14,391 bases of DNA, from contig JBCDAH010000124.1 of assembly GCA_039186015.1 (NCBI GenBank), positions 1 to 14,391 of the forward strand, given 5' to 3'. This stretch comes from JBCBWG01 sp039186015. Its GTDB lineage: Bacteria; Pseudomonadota; Alphaproteobacteria; Rhizobiales; Hyphomicrobiaceae. The notes below the pieces were generated by a model, which did no database searches, was not told the DNA's origin, and worked only from the letters and a program-made list of their open reading frames with translations. Numbering within the stretch: position 1 is the stretch's first letter; every line of letters starts with the position of its first letter. A program made the position numbers and the translations under genes. Shown here piece after piece: positions 7,442 through 14,290 of the stretch.

Positions 7442-8857
7442 TTAGGCGGCTTCCTGGCCTTTCGGCGCCTTGAGCCAGCCGTCGATATCATCGAGTGCGC
7501 GTTTCGCCATCAAACGTTTCTTCGCCAGGCCACGTTCCTTACCCTTCAGGCGACGCCCATCGGCATCGTGGTTCGGTGGTGCGATCGGCGGCATCAGGCC
7601 GAAGTTGATGTTCATGGGCTGGAACGATCGGGGCCCCATCGTTGACTCCTGCAGAAGGTGGCCGCCCGTGATGTGCGACAGCAGCGCACCGAGCGCAGTT
7701 GTTCCGGGTGGCGGAGCAATCGGCACGCCTGTGGCCTCGGCAGCGGCAAAACGGCCGGCCAGCAATCCACACGCAGCGCTCTCGATGTAACCCTCTACTC
7801 CGGTGATTTGTCCGGCGAACCGGATTTTGGGACGCGTTTTCAAACGGAGCTCGCGATCAAGCAGCCGCGGTGCGTTGAGGTAGGTATTGCGATGCAAGCC
7901 GCCGAGGCGCGCAAACTGTGCATCGCCCAGTCCGGGTATCATTCGGAATACGCGTGACTGCTCACCGTACTTCAGCTTGGTCTGAAAACCGACCATGTTC
8001 CAAAGCGTGCCGAGCGCGTTGTCCTGTCGCAATTGTACGACGGCATACGGGCGCCCCGCTCCGGGATGCGGATTGGTCAGACCAACAGGCTTCATCGGCC
8101 CGTAGCGCAGCGTTTCGCGGCCGCGTTCCGCCATCACTTCGATCGGGAGACAGCCGTCGAAGTACGGCGTGCCTTCCCATTCTTTGAAGCTCGTTTTGTC
8201 CGCCGCCAGCAGTGCGTCGATAAAGGCTTCATACTGATCGCGATCGAGTGGGCAGTTGAGGTAGTCGGCACCCGTTCCGCCTGGGCCGGCCTTGTCGTAG
8301 CGCGATTGTGCCCATGCAACCGATAGATCGATCGAGTCGTAGTGGACGATCGGCGCGATCGCATCGAAGAAGGCTAACTCTTCTTCGCCCGTCACCGCGC
8401 CGATCGATGCGCTGAGGGCCAGAGACGTTAGCGGACCCGTCGCCAGGATTGTCAGCCCCCAGTCATCCGGCGGAAGCGTGTCGATCTCACTGCGCACGAT
8501 CGTAATCAACGGATGAGCTTCCAGCGCTGCGGTTACACCGGCTGAGAATGCATCTCGATCGACGGCCAACGCGCCGCCGGCCGGCAGCTTGTGCGTGTCG
8601 GCCGATTGCATAATCAACGAGCCGCAACGCCGCATCTCTTCGTGAAGAACACCAACGGCGTTTGTCTCGGCATCGTCGGAGCGGAATGAGTTAGAGCAAA
8701 CGAGCTCCGCCAGAGCATCCGTTTGATGCGCGTCGGTTCCACGTTCCGGGCGCATCTCGTGCAGCACCACAGGGTAGCCCGTGGTGGCAATCTGCCACGC
8801 AGCTTCCGAACCGGCGAGGCCGCCGCCGACAATGTGAATGGGTGTCGTTTGAGTCAT
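7442..8857 (-). CDS. trmFO: Folate-dependent tRNA (uracil-54-C5)-methyltransferase TrmFO
   Basis: TrmFO makes 5-methyluridine at position 54 of the tRNA T-loop, using methylenetetrahydrofolate as carbon donor and reduced FAD as reductant. The 471-residue protein begins with the FAD-binding motif HIVGGGLAGSEAAW (8-21). It contains LHEMRPERG, then LVCSNSFR with Cys54 and DGCLPIE with Cys236; these correspond to the two cysteines implicated in catalysis in bacterial TrmFO. Segments typical of the family follow, including PYAVVQLRQDN and the end motif MNINFGLMPP. Length is normal. The ATG at 8857 has an AAGGT site 7 bases upstream. The gene is divergent from the lipoprotein gene at 9050 and is followed by the PP-loop gene 59 bases on. 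Confidence 0.97.
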   Translation of the reverse strand: MTQTTPIHIVGGGLAGSEAAWQIATTGYPVVLHEMRPERGTDAHQTDALAELVCSNSFRSDDAETNAVGVLHEEMRRCGSLIMQSADTHKLPAGGALAVDRDAFSAGVTAALEAHPLITIVRSEIDTLPPDDWGLTILATGPLTSLALSASIGAVTGEEELAFFDAIAPIVHYDSIDLSVAWAQSRYDKAGPGGTGADYLNCPLDRDQYEAFIDALLAADKTSFKEWEGTPYFDGCLPIEVMAERGRETLRYGPMKPVGLTNPHPGAGRPYAVVQLRQDNALGTLWNMVGFQTKLKYGEQSRVFRMIPGLGDAQFARLGGLHRNTYLNAPRLLDRELRLKTRPKIRFAGQITGVEGYIESAACGLLAGRFAAAEATGVPIAPPPGTTALGALLSHITGGHLLQESTMGPRSFQPMNINFGLMPPIAPPNHDADGRRLKGKERGLAKKRLMAKRALDDIDGWLKAPKGQEAA

Positions 8858-9049
8858 GTTCTTACCTTACACGACATCTGCGCTGGTCGCGATCTCAGGC
8901 TACGACGCGATGCCGCCGGGCCGGGTTCGCGCGGTTGTGATGCGCCGGGAGCCTATAAGAGTTCTCGAGTGTTGCCCAAGGAGCGTTGGTAACGAATCAC
9001 CCCGGTGATAGCTGCAAAGGACTCGCCTTGTGCTCCAGGGAGTCCGTTC
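8858..9049. promoter_or_regulatory. Divergent intergenic region, trmFO / lipoprotein gene
   Basis: This 192-base gap between two divergent genes should hold a promoter in each direction. A TATAAG hexamer at 8954-8959 is a possible -10 element for the plus strand, but I see no well-spaced -35 partner. No strong operator-like palindrome stands out. The assignment rests on gene orientation rather than on a clear motif. Confidence 0.35.
9038..9042 (+). promoter_or_regulatory. Ribosome binding site deciding the ATG start at 9050
   Basis: GGGAG lies 7 bases before ATG 9050. It favours this start over the in-frame GTG at 9005, which would add 15 residues in front of the lipoprotein signal. Confidence 0.6.
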
Positions 9050-9739
9050 ATGGCAGATACGACGTCGGTGCTGCAACAGACCGGCTACAGACGTGTTGGT
9101 CTGGTTACGGCTTTGGCCGTGGTCACGCTCACGACAGTCGCATGTACACATCGCCCTTATGAGCACGCAGCAATGCATTTCGGGCACTTCGAGGTTCCTA
9201 AGCCGAACGGTACGACGGTGCATGTGTGCCACGCCTACGGTTGTCAGCGGCGGACCAAGGTCCGGTTCTCCAAGGCTGACATGAAGCAGATTTCAGCGGT
9301 CATGCGGAAGACGCGCAAGAACAAGAGTGCGCATGAAGAGCGCCGCGCCGTTGCCTACGCAATCGGGTGGATGGAGCGTACGGTTGGGAAACGTATCGGC
9401 ACGTCACGTGATCGTCCTGGTATGGATTTCATCGGATCGGGAGACCCAACGCAGCATGACTGCGTCGATGAGGCGACCAATACAACAAGCTATTTAACGG
9501 TGCTGCAGAACAGCGGCTTGCTGAAACACCACACAGTCAGTGCGCCATTTGCAAAGGAGAACTATCTGCGCGGTGTTTCGGGCTGGACACATTGGACGGC
9601 GGTTTTGAAAGAAAAGGGATCGGGCCAGCGTTGGGCCGTGGACAGCTGGGCGTTCGCGAACGGGGAAAATCCCGCCGTTGTCAAGGCCGAGAAGTGGTAC
9701 ATCGCAAACCTCGAAGATCTGCCGAAGCCGACGCAATAG
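9050..9739 (+). CDS. Putative lipoprotein with candidate Cys-His-Asp hydrolase motif
   Basis: I do not recognise a named gene. The 229-residue product has a short N-terminus with two arginines, a hydrophobic stretch (about 17-30) and then TTVAC with Cys32, a lipobox-like site (Thr at -3 is unusual). It is therefore probably a lipoprotein, or at least exported. The remaining sequence has CHAYGCQRR near 60-68 and a conserved-looking block, GDPTQHDCVDEATN, holding Cys138. His181 in GWTHWTAV and Asp198 in WAVDSWA follow at spacings typical of papain-like or transglutaminase-like cysteine hydrolases. The catalytic assignment is inference from residue order only. The start is ATG 9050, with GGGAG 7 bases upstream. 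A 105-base gap separates it from the RidA gene. Confidence 0.75.
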   Translation: MADTTSVLQQTGYRRVGLVTALAVVTLTTVACTHRPYEHAAMHFGHFEVPKPNGTTVHVCHAYGCQRRTKVRFSKADMKQISAVMRKTRKNKSAHEERRAVAYAIGWMERTVGKRIGTSRDRPGMDFIGSGDPTQHDCVDEATNTTSYLTVLQNSGLLKHHTVSAPFAKENYLRGVSGWTHWTAVLKEKGSGQRWAVDSWAFANGENPAVVKAEKWYIANLEDLPKPTQ

Positions 9740-9757
9740 CCGCTGCACAATCCTCTC

Positions 9758-9785
9758 TTGCAACCGGACTGGGTGGACGTATGGT
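9758..9785 (+). promoter_or_regulatory. Candidate sigma-70-type promoter before the RidA gene
   Basis: TTGCAA at 9758-9763 and TATGGT at 9780-9785 are separated by 16 bases, near-consensus spacing, in the gap between the lipoprotein and RidA genes. The match is imperfect and could be chance. Confidence 0.3.
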
Positions 9786-9832
9786 GCGGGCGCTCCATTT
9801 CAAACGCATCGTCAGTGATGACGAAGCCCAGC

Positions 9833-9838
9833 GAGGAA
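9833..9838 (+). promoter_or_regulatory. Ribosome binding site deciding the ATG start at 9845
   Basis: GAGGAA lies 6 bases before ATG 9845. It gives the RidA-like protein its usual compact N-terminus; the in-frame ATG at 9758 would add 29 residues foreign to the family. Confidence 0.65.
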
Positions 9839-9844
9839 CCTGCT

Positions 9845-10192
9845 ATGTCCGTTGCACGTCATGAGCCGTCGCCGATTTTTCACAAGGTGGTGGAGGCCAA
9901 TGGTTTCGTCTTCACATCTGGAATTGTTGCTGACGACATCAGCCAGGATGTCGAAGGGCAGACCCGCCAAATCCTTACGGAAATCGACCGGCTCCTCGGG
10001 CTGTGCGGTGCGGATAAATCGCAGATTGTTACAGCAACAATCTGGGTCACGGACATTCGCTATCGTGACGGGATGAATGCCGCCTGGAACGCATGGACCG
10101 GTGGCCAGAATCTACCAGCACGCGCCTGCATCGAGGCGAAGCTCGCGGATCCGCGTATGTTGGTCGAAATCCAGGTCACCGCAGCGAAATGA
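9845..10192 (+). CDS. RidA/YjgF/Rid-family protein
   Basis: This 115-residue protein belongs to the Rid family. Archetypal RidA hydrolyses reactive enamine/imine intermediates released by PLP enzymes such as threonine dehydratase. Family features are FVFTSGIVADD near 22-31, the helix QTRQILTEIDRLL, ATIWVTDI near 64-71, and PARACIEAKLADPRMLVEIQ at 91-110. Arg93 and Glu108 align with the active-site Arg and Glu of E. coli RidA. FTSGIVADD in place of the more usual SGQIP segment suggests a subfamily other than archetypal RidA, so the substrate is open. The length is slightly short for RidA but normal for Rid proteins. Its TGA overlaps the ATG of the thioesterase gene (ATGA), which points to translational coupling. 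Confidence 0.9.
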   Translation: MSVARHEPSPIFHKVVEANGFVFTSGIVADDISQDVEGQTRQILTEIDRLLGLCGADKSQIVTATIWVTDIRYRDGMNAAWNAWTGGQNLPARACIEAKLADPRMLVEIQVTAAK

Positions 10193-10638
10193 GCGCTGGC
10201 AGAACGCCGCCGCCAGATCGGGCCGAGTACATTCATTTTCACGCTATTCCAACGCGTTGGATGGACAATGACGTGTACGGCCATGTGAATAATGTCGTGT
10301 ACTATTCGTACTTCGATACGGCCATCAACCGGTACTTGATTGATTTCGGCGGGCTGGACTTTCGCACAGGTTCTGTTGTCGGCATTGCTGTGGAAACCGG
10401 GTGCCGGTTCCATCGGTCGTTTGCGTATCCCGACACCATTGAAGCCGGTGTGGCCGTTGGCCACCTCGGCACATCGTCTGTCCGCTACGAAGTTGGATTG
10501 TTTGCGCCCGGGGAAGACGTGGCCCGTGCAGATGGGTCATTTGTCCATGTGTTCGTTGATCGCGAGTCGATGCGGCCGACAGCAATTGAACCGAAAATGC
10601 GCACAGCGCTGGAGCGCCTCCGGCGCGAACAAGCCTAA
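10189..10638 (+). CDS. Hotdog-fold acyl-CoA thioesterase (4HBT/YbgC type)
   Basis: This 149-residue protein carries the 4-hydroxybenzoyl-CoA thioesterase signature, RWMDNDVYGHVNNVVYYSYF at 23-42. Asp28 is in the position of the catalytic Asp of the Pseudomonas 4HBT enzyme. A second hotdog strand region, ETGCRFHRSFAYPDTI near 66-81, and the later VRYEVGLF and FVHVFVDRE strands complete the fold. The enzyme should release free acid from an acyl-CoA in the cytoplasm; chain type cannot be read from sequence. The ATG at 10189 overlaps the RidA stop in ATGA. In-frame starts further upstream lie inside the RidA gene and are rejected. Confidence 0.9.
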   Translation: MSAGRTPPPDRAEYIHFHAIPTRWMDNDVYGHVNNVVYYSYFDTAINRYLIDFGGLDFRTGSVVGIAVETGCRFHRSFAYPDTIEAGVAVGHLGTSSVRYEVGLFAPGEDVARADGSFVHVFVDRESMRPTAIEPKMRTALERLRREQA

Positions 10639-10646
10639 GCTCCAAC

Positions 10647-10714
10647 ATTGCGATGTCGCAATCAAACAACATCAGCACAAAGATGTTCAACGCTGCGGCG
10701 ATATAGTTCGCCGC
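10647..10714. repeat. Three tandem inverted repeats downstream of the thioesterase gene
   Basis: Three dyads lie within 68 bases. ATTGCGA-TG-TCGCAAT is at 10647-10662 (7-bp arms, perfect). AACATC...GATGTT is at 10668-10687 (6-bp arms, 8-base loop). GCGGCGA-TATAGT-TCGCCGC is at 10695-10714 (7-bp arms, 6-base loop). None is followed by a T-run. The first, with its 2-base spacer, resembles a protein-binding operator; the third could be a transcript-end hairpin. The rest of the 137-base gap to the next gene shows no clear promoter. Confidence 0.6.
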
Positions 10715-10775
10715 TGGCCGCGCGAAGCACCACTAATGTTGCACCATTGCACAGTGATATTCGCGAGAGGAACAC

Positions 10776-11162
10776 ATGCGGACGAGCCTCGCAATTCTCA
10801 TTGGTACCCTAGTTTTGACATCCGTTACCGTCGTCCACCCAAGTGGTGCTTATGCGCAAGAGGACGGCGCAATGGTTGCCCTGCACGCTCTTCGTCGTGA
10901 AGGGTCTTCAATCTGCATGATCGATCACTTCCATCACGGCTACTCGGCGGGGCATCGTTCCAAGAAGCTGGCGATGCGCGAAGCTGTTTCAGGGTGGCGC
11001 GGTTTCACGGCATTTGAGTACGGTGATCACTGGGCGTCATGGCGGCGTGCAAAGACCAAGCGCGTCAGTTGCGATCGCAGTTCCGGTGGCTGGTCGTGTT
11101 CTATTGAAGCGCGCCCGTGTAAACCACACCGCCGGTCGCGTGCACGTCGGAAGAGAAGATAG
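10776..11162 (+). CDS. Small secreted cysteine-containing protein, unknown function
   Basis: I do not recognise a named family. The 128-residue product has a clear signal peptide (hydrophobic LAILIGTLVLTSVTVV, cleavage after AYA at 27). The mature part has four cysteines (47, 99, 108, 115), enough for two disulfides. It also has a His/aromatic-rich segment, DHFHHGYSAGH at 50-60, a SGWRGFTAFEYGDHWASW region at 72-89, and GGWSCSIEARPC near 104-115. The last 13 residues are almost all basic (PHRRSRARRKRR). This suggests a periplasmic protein that may bind polyanions; that is inference. AGAGGA lies 5 bases before the ATG. A terminator-like hairpin follows 62 bases after the stop. Confidence 0.75.
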   Translation: MRTSLAILIGTLVLTSVTVVHPSGAYAQEDGAMVALHALRREGSSICMIDHFHHGYSAGHRSKKLAMREAVSGWRGFTAFEYGDHWASWRRAKTKRVSCDRSSGGWSCSIEARPCKPHRRSRARRKRR

Positions 11163-11224
11163 ATACGGTTTTCGCCGGCGAGTTTGAACTATCGTCACGG
11201 AAGCCGCCCAGGGTTCACATGAAA

Positions 11225-11250
11225 CCGGCCGGAGTTTCGGCCGGCCTTTG
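11225..11250 (+). terminator. Rho-independent-like terminator hairpin
   Basis: CCGGCCG at 11225-11231 pairs perfectly with CGGCCGG at 11238-11244 across a 6-base loop. It is followed by CCTTTGGTGTTTG, a weak T-rich tail. It lies 62 bases after the small secreted-protein gene and about 90 bases before the next gene, so it plausibly ends that transcript. The rest of the 174-base gap shows no confident promoter. Confidence 0.6.
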
Positions 11251-11336
11251 GTGTTTGTGTGGCCGCGACTGCTGTGGCCCGATATGCACTTTGCTGACTT
11301 GCACCTATCTATTGAGTGGTGGTCGATGAGGCGTGC

Positions 11337-11627
11337 ATGCGTACCAGTGATACCAAGGGGAGTCGGTTTGTGATTGTGCGACAGGTCTTGACGATTGCGT
11401 TTGCGATCCTTGTGATCCTTGTCGGCGCGATACTACTTCCTTTGCCGATTCCGCTCGGTGCTCCGCTGCTTGCATTGGGCCTTATCTTATTGATTGCGGC
11501 CAGTCCTGCGTTTGCCCATCTTGTTTCTGCGGCCCGGCATCGGTGGAGCCGGCTCGATCGCGGTTTGATCTGGCTCGAGGCGCACATTCCGAAAGGGCTG
11601 GCCACGATCCTGCGAAAGACACGCTAA
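11337..11627 (+). CDS. Small two-helix membrane protein (PGPGW-like)
   Basis: This 96-residue protein has a short charged N-terminus, two hydrophobic helices (about 17-35 and 40-58) joined by a proline-rich turn, LPLPIPLGAP, then ASPAFAH and a basic, Trp-containing cytoplasmic tail. The layout resembles small putative transmembrane proteins of the PGPGW family, whose turn has Pro-Gly-Pro-Gly; here the glycines are largely replaced, so the assignment is tentative. I chose ATG 11337 because GAGG lies 5 bases upstream; an in-frame GTG at 11316 lacks such a site. The SDR gene starts 23 bases after the stop, so the two are probably co-transcribed. Function is unknown. Confidence 0.7.
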   Translation: MRTSDTKGSRFVIVRQVLTIAFAILVILVGAILLPLPIPLGAPLLALGLILLIAASPAFAHLVSAARHRWSRLDRGLIWLEAHIPKGLATILRKTR

Positions 11628-11650
11628 CGACTGGCACCGGAGCAATGAGG

Positions 11651-12370
11651 ATGGCAAACGACGTTTCGTATTCCTTTGGCGGTAAGGTCGCGATCGTGAC
11701 CGGTGGATCCAACGGCATCGGGCGACGGATTGCCGAGCGATTGCGCGACTCCGGCGCCAACGTGATCGTTTGGGATCTTGCGCCCTGCGAGATCGCCGAC
11801 GTCACGGTTCAGACGGTTGATGTTACGCGCGCGTCCTCGATTGCTGCGGCGCTTCCCGGACTCGATGGGGTCGATATCCTCGTTCATAGCGCCGGGCTTG
11901 CTGGAGCGTCCGCGCCGGTACTGGCGTACAATCCGAAGGAATGGCGCCGGATCATCGACGTCAACCTGACAGGCACCTATGAAGTGGCACGTCACGTTGT
12001 GCCGCTGATGCAGCAGCGGCCGTCCGGGCGCGTCGTCTTTATTGGATCGTTGGCGGGCAAAGAAGGGACCCCAAATGCCGCGGCTTACTCCGCGTCCAAG
12101 GCCGGGGTTATCGCTTTGACAAAGGCGCTCGGCAAAGAACTCGCCGAGACGAACATTCGTGTCAATTGCATTGCGCCTGCGGCCATCGAGACGGAGCTAT
12201 TGCAACAGTTCTCGGCGGAGCATGTTGCCACCATGGTGGCCAAGAGCCCGCTGGGACGTCTTGGTACCGTCGACGAAGTGGCAGAGCAGGTGCTGTGGAT
12301 GTGCTCGGACGCATGTGCGTTCTCGACCGGCGCCGTCTTTGACCTATCCGGCGGCCGTGCGACCGCTTAG
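11651..12370 (+). CDS. Short-chain dehydrogenase/reductase (SDR family)
   Basis: This 239-residue classical SDR has the cofactor motif TGGSNGIG (17-24), Asp42 at the end of the second strand (WDL), HSAG at 79-82 in place of NNAG, Asn105, Ser133 in FIGSLAG, and the catalytic pair Tyr146/Lys150 in YSASK. The IAPAAIETEL segment is a typical post-catalytic loop. Asp42 suggests NAD(H) rather than NADP(H) preference. The substrate cannot be read: FabG-like 3-oxoacyl reductases and sugar or alcohol dehydrogenases share this pattern. Start choice: ATG 11651 has GGAG 8 bases away, while ATG 11645 has the same GGAG only 2 bases away, so 11651 is preferred. It converges with the aldo/keto reductase gene, 49 bases apart. 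Confidence 0.9.
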   Translation: MANDVSYSFGGKVAIVTGGSNGIGRRIAERLRDSGANVIVWDLAPCEIADVTVQTVDVTRASSIAAALPGLDGVDILVHSAGLAGASAPVLAYNPKEWRRIIDVNLTGTYEVARHVVPLMQQRPSGRVVFIGSLAGKEGTPNAAAYSASKAGVIALTKALGKELAETNIRVNCIAPAAIETELLQQFSAEHVATMVAKSPLGRLGTVDEVAEQVLWMCSDACAFSTGAVFDLSGGRATA

Positions 12371-12419
12371 CTCAGCTCCGCCCGCCCTGGAGGCTCGATC
12401 GCGCTGATGCACAACCACC

Positions 12420-13265
12420 TCAATCCCAGTCCGGTGCAAAGGCGATATTGGTGACCACCCGTCCATCCGGCTTGGCCAGCGCCGAGAGTTGCGCCATCTC
12501 ATCCTCGGTGAGCGCGAAATCAAAAACGGCCAAGTTCTGAGCAATGCGCTCGGGATTGGCCGACTTCGGGACCGCGACCACACCCGGTTGTTGGACATGC
12601 CACCGCAACACGATTTGTCCCGGGGTCTTGCCGTGTGTTGTTGCAATGTCCTTGACCACGGCTTCATCCATCGTGCCGCCAACGTCGCCGCGTCCCAACG
12701 GGCAGTACGACACGACGGCCAGGCCGTTCTGCCGGCAGCGTTTCAATAGAGCGCCTTGGTTTAGATTGGGATGATACTCGACCTGATTGCAGACGAGCGG
12801 CTCGCTGGTGACTGCCAGTGCTTCGTCGATCAACGTGGTGGTGAAGTTCGAGATCCCAATGTGCCGCGTCAGGCCCCGCTTCTTCGCGTCGCAAAGCGCA
12901 CCGATGCACTCGCGGACAGACACCTCTCGATTGGGCCAATGTATGAGGAGAAGGTCGACCGTATCCAAGCCGAGACGCTCCAAGCTGGCTTCAGCCGATC
13001 TTTGGAGATCGCCATCGCGGATGTTGTCGGGCCAGACCTTAGTTGTCACGAAAACGTCGTCGCGATCCACGCTGCTCGCGCGGACACCGTCACCGACGGC
13101 ATCCTCGTTACCGTACATTGCAGCCGTGTCGATGTGGCGGTAGCCCAGGTCCAACGCGGTTGCGACTGCAATGCGGCACTCATCGTCTTTCATTGGCCAG
13201 GTGCCGAGGCCGATCGCAGGAATATGCGCGCCGTTCGCGTCGACGACAGTGGGGGCATGGGTCAT
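12420..13265 (-). CDS. dkgB: Aldo/keto reductase, DkgB-like
   Basis: This 281-residue NADPH-dependent aldo/keto reductase has GLGTWPMKDDE near 19-29 and the catalytic tetrad Asp46 and Tyr51 (DTAAMYGNEDAVG), Lys76 (VTTKVW) and His109 (LIHWP). GLTRHIGISNF, NQVEYHPNL and VPKSANPERIAQNL (cofactor-binding end) follow. The overall pattern and the C-terminus APDWD resemble E. coli 2,5-diketo-D-gluconate reductase B (which ends APEWD as I recall). The real substrate may be a small aldehyde such as methylglyoxal. I chose ATG 13265 because GAGGAA (13273-13278) lies 7 bases away. The upstream open frame runs into the tail of the preceding gene and is not coding. It lies 53 bases downstream of the transglycosylase-like gene. 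Confidence 0.88.
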   Translation of the reverse strand: MTHAPTVVDANGAHIPAIGLGTWPMKDDECRIAVATALDLGYRHIDTAAMYGNEDAVGDGVRASSVDRDDVFVTTKVWPDNIRDGDLQRSAEASLERLGLDTVDLLLIHWPNREVSVRECIGALCDAKKRGLTRHIGISNFTTTLIDEALAVTSEPLVCNQVEYHPNLNQGALLKRCRQNGLAVVSYCPLGRGDVGGTMDEAVVKDIATTHGKTPGQIVLRWHVQQPGVVAVPKSANPERIAQNLAVFDFALTEDEMAQLSALAKPDGRVVTNIAFAPDWD

Positions 13266-13318
13266 GTGAGGTTTCCTCGCGCTATAAGGCGCGATCGTCC
13301 TCTTGCCGGGTCGGCGTG

Positions 13319-14290
13319 TCAACGGCGACGACGCCGCGCCCGACGGTCTGCGACCCTTGGTTTTGACTTGCGAGCAGAAGCGCCACACCGCACGCCCGGC
13401 CCGCAGCGGACGTTCAGCCGTGCGCGACCCTTCAGTTTCCCGCGACGGGCAAGCTGCCGCTTCTTGAGCGCGAGCCAGCGCTTGCAACTGGCTAGCCGTA
13501 GATTGCAGCGGACGCGAATTCTCGGGCCCTGCGCAACCTTGGCAGCCCCAAGTCGACCCGGCTTCACTCCGGCGCTGGAAGATGGGTCGGTCCGAATATC
13601 TCGCGCTGCGCGCGCGATCAGATCGCCAGCGGTCAAACGCGCCATGAACGGATTGGCGATAATCACGCGACGTCCCAGCACCGGCGCAATCGGTGTTTGG
13701 GGATCGAGCGCCAAGATGCGTGATGCGCCTTCGGCACCCAAGAGATAGGCCAGGCGCAGGTTCGGAAACGTCGGCTTGTGGCCGCGACTGGCCAGGACTG
13801 CCGCGTTCTCTCTGGTGTAGATTTCCGCGACTTTTCGCGAAAACGCGCGATCGAATCTGAGTGCGAGTTGCGCTTGTCGCGACAGTTCCGCGACCTTCTC
13901 GGGGAAGTGCCGGCGTACGAGGCTGAGAAACGTGGATTCGATAAACTGATACGGCCCAGAGGCGGTGGACCGCGGGTTGCGTGCGTTGTCGCGGCCACCA
14001 GATTCCGCCATCATGAGACGATCGAGAAATGTCGCCATCGTTATCTTTGAGCCGGAAGCGGATGACTGACCGGGAGATGATTTCGGGGATGGTTGTGGCT
14101 GGCTAGGGTGGGTTCTGGAACTCGGCGCCGGGCCTGCTGCCGACCTAGATGGTTGATCGCTGGGCTTGGCTGCGGACGAGCGGTGATGTTCGGTTGCCAG
14201 GGTCGGCCGACCGACTACGAGCAATGCAACGACAAGAGATACAACGGCAATACCCGAAAGCCTTGTCCTAATCTGCAGCCGCTGTGTCAT
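13319..14290 (-). CDS. Secreted lytic-transglycosylase-like protein with basic tail
   Basis: This 323-residue exported protein has a signal peptide at about 1-32 (cleavage near TLA), a Ser/Pro-rich linker at 40-80, and an SLT-like lysozyme-fold domain from about 85: FLDRLMMAESGG with probable catalytic Glu96, NPRSTASGPYQFIESTFL at 105-122, and GAEGASRILALDP near 185-197. It should cleave peptidoglycan in the periplasm. The C-terminal third is unusual: four cysteines (262, 269, 296, 302), many Arg/Lys, and an ending of RRARRRRR. The canonical SLT domain is shorter than in Slt70, so this is a small stand-alone type. GGAGAGG at 14300-14306 lies 9 bases before the ATG. The aldo/keto reductase gene follows 53 bases on. 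Confidence 0.82.
   Translation of the reverse strand: MTQRLQIRTRLSGIAVVSLVVALLVVGRPTLATEHHRSSAAKPSDQPSRSAAGPAPSSRTHPSQPQPSPKSSPGQSSASGSKITMATFLDRLMMAESGGRDNARNPRSTASGPYQFIESTFLSLVRRHFPEKVAELSRQAQLALRFDRAFSRKVAEIYTRENAAVLASRGHKPTFPNLRLAYLLGAEGASRILALDPQTPIAPVLGRRVIIANPFMARLTAGDLIARAARDIRTDPSSSAGVKPGRLGAAKVAQGPRIRVRCNLRLASCKRWLALKKRQLARRGKLKGRARLNVRCGPGVRCGASARKSKPRVADRRARRRRR

Noticed and set aside
5404..8361. GCGATCGC octamers (for example near 5404 and 8354)
   Set aside because: Only a few copies, as expected in GC-rich DNA with frequent CGATCG; no clustering.
9005..9049. GTG start adding 15 residues to the lipoprotein
   Set aside because: No clear ribosome site; it would push the hydrophobic signal further from the N-terminus. 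ATG 9050 follows GGGAG at a good distance.
9758..9844. Longer RidA-family protein starting at ATG 9758
   Set aside because: The extra 29 residues do not fit the family, and GAGGAA correctly precedes ATG 9845.
13266..13487. Minus-strand extension of the aldo/keto reductase to 355 residues
   Set aside because: The extra 74 residues overlap the coding end of the transglycosylase-like gene in another frame and have no reductase features.
12771..13748. 325-codon plus-strand open frame opposite the reductase and transglycosylase-like genes
   Set aside because: It spans two well-supported minus-strand genes and their gap, and its Arg/Ala/Ser-rich product has no recognisable features.
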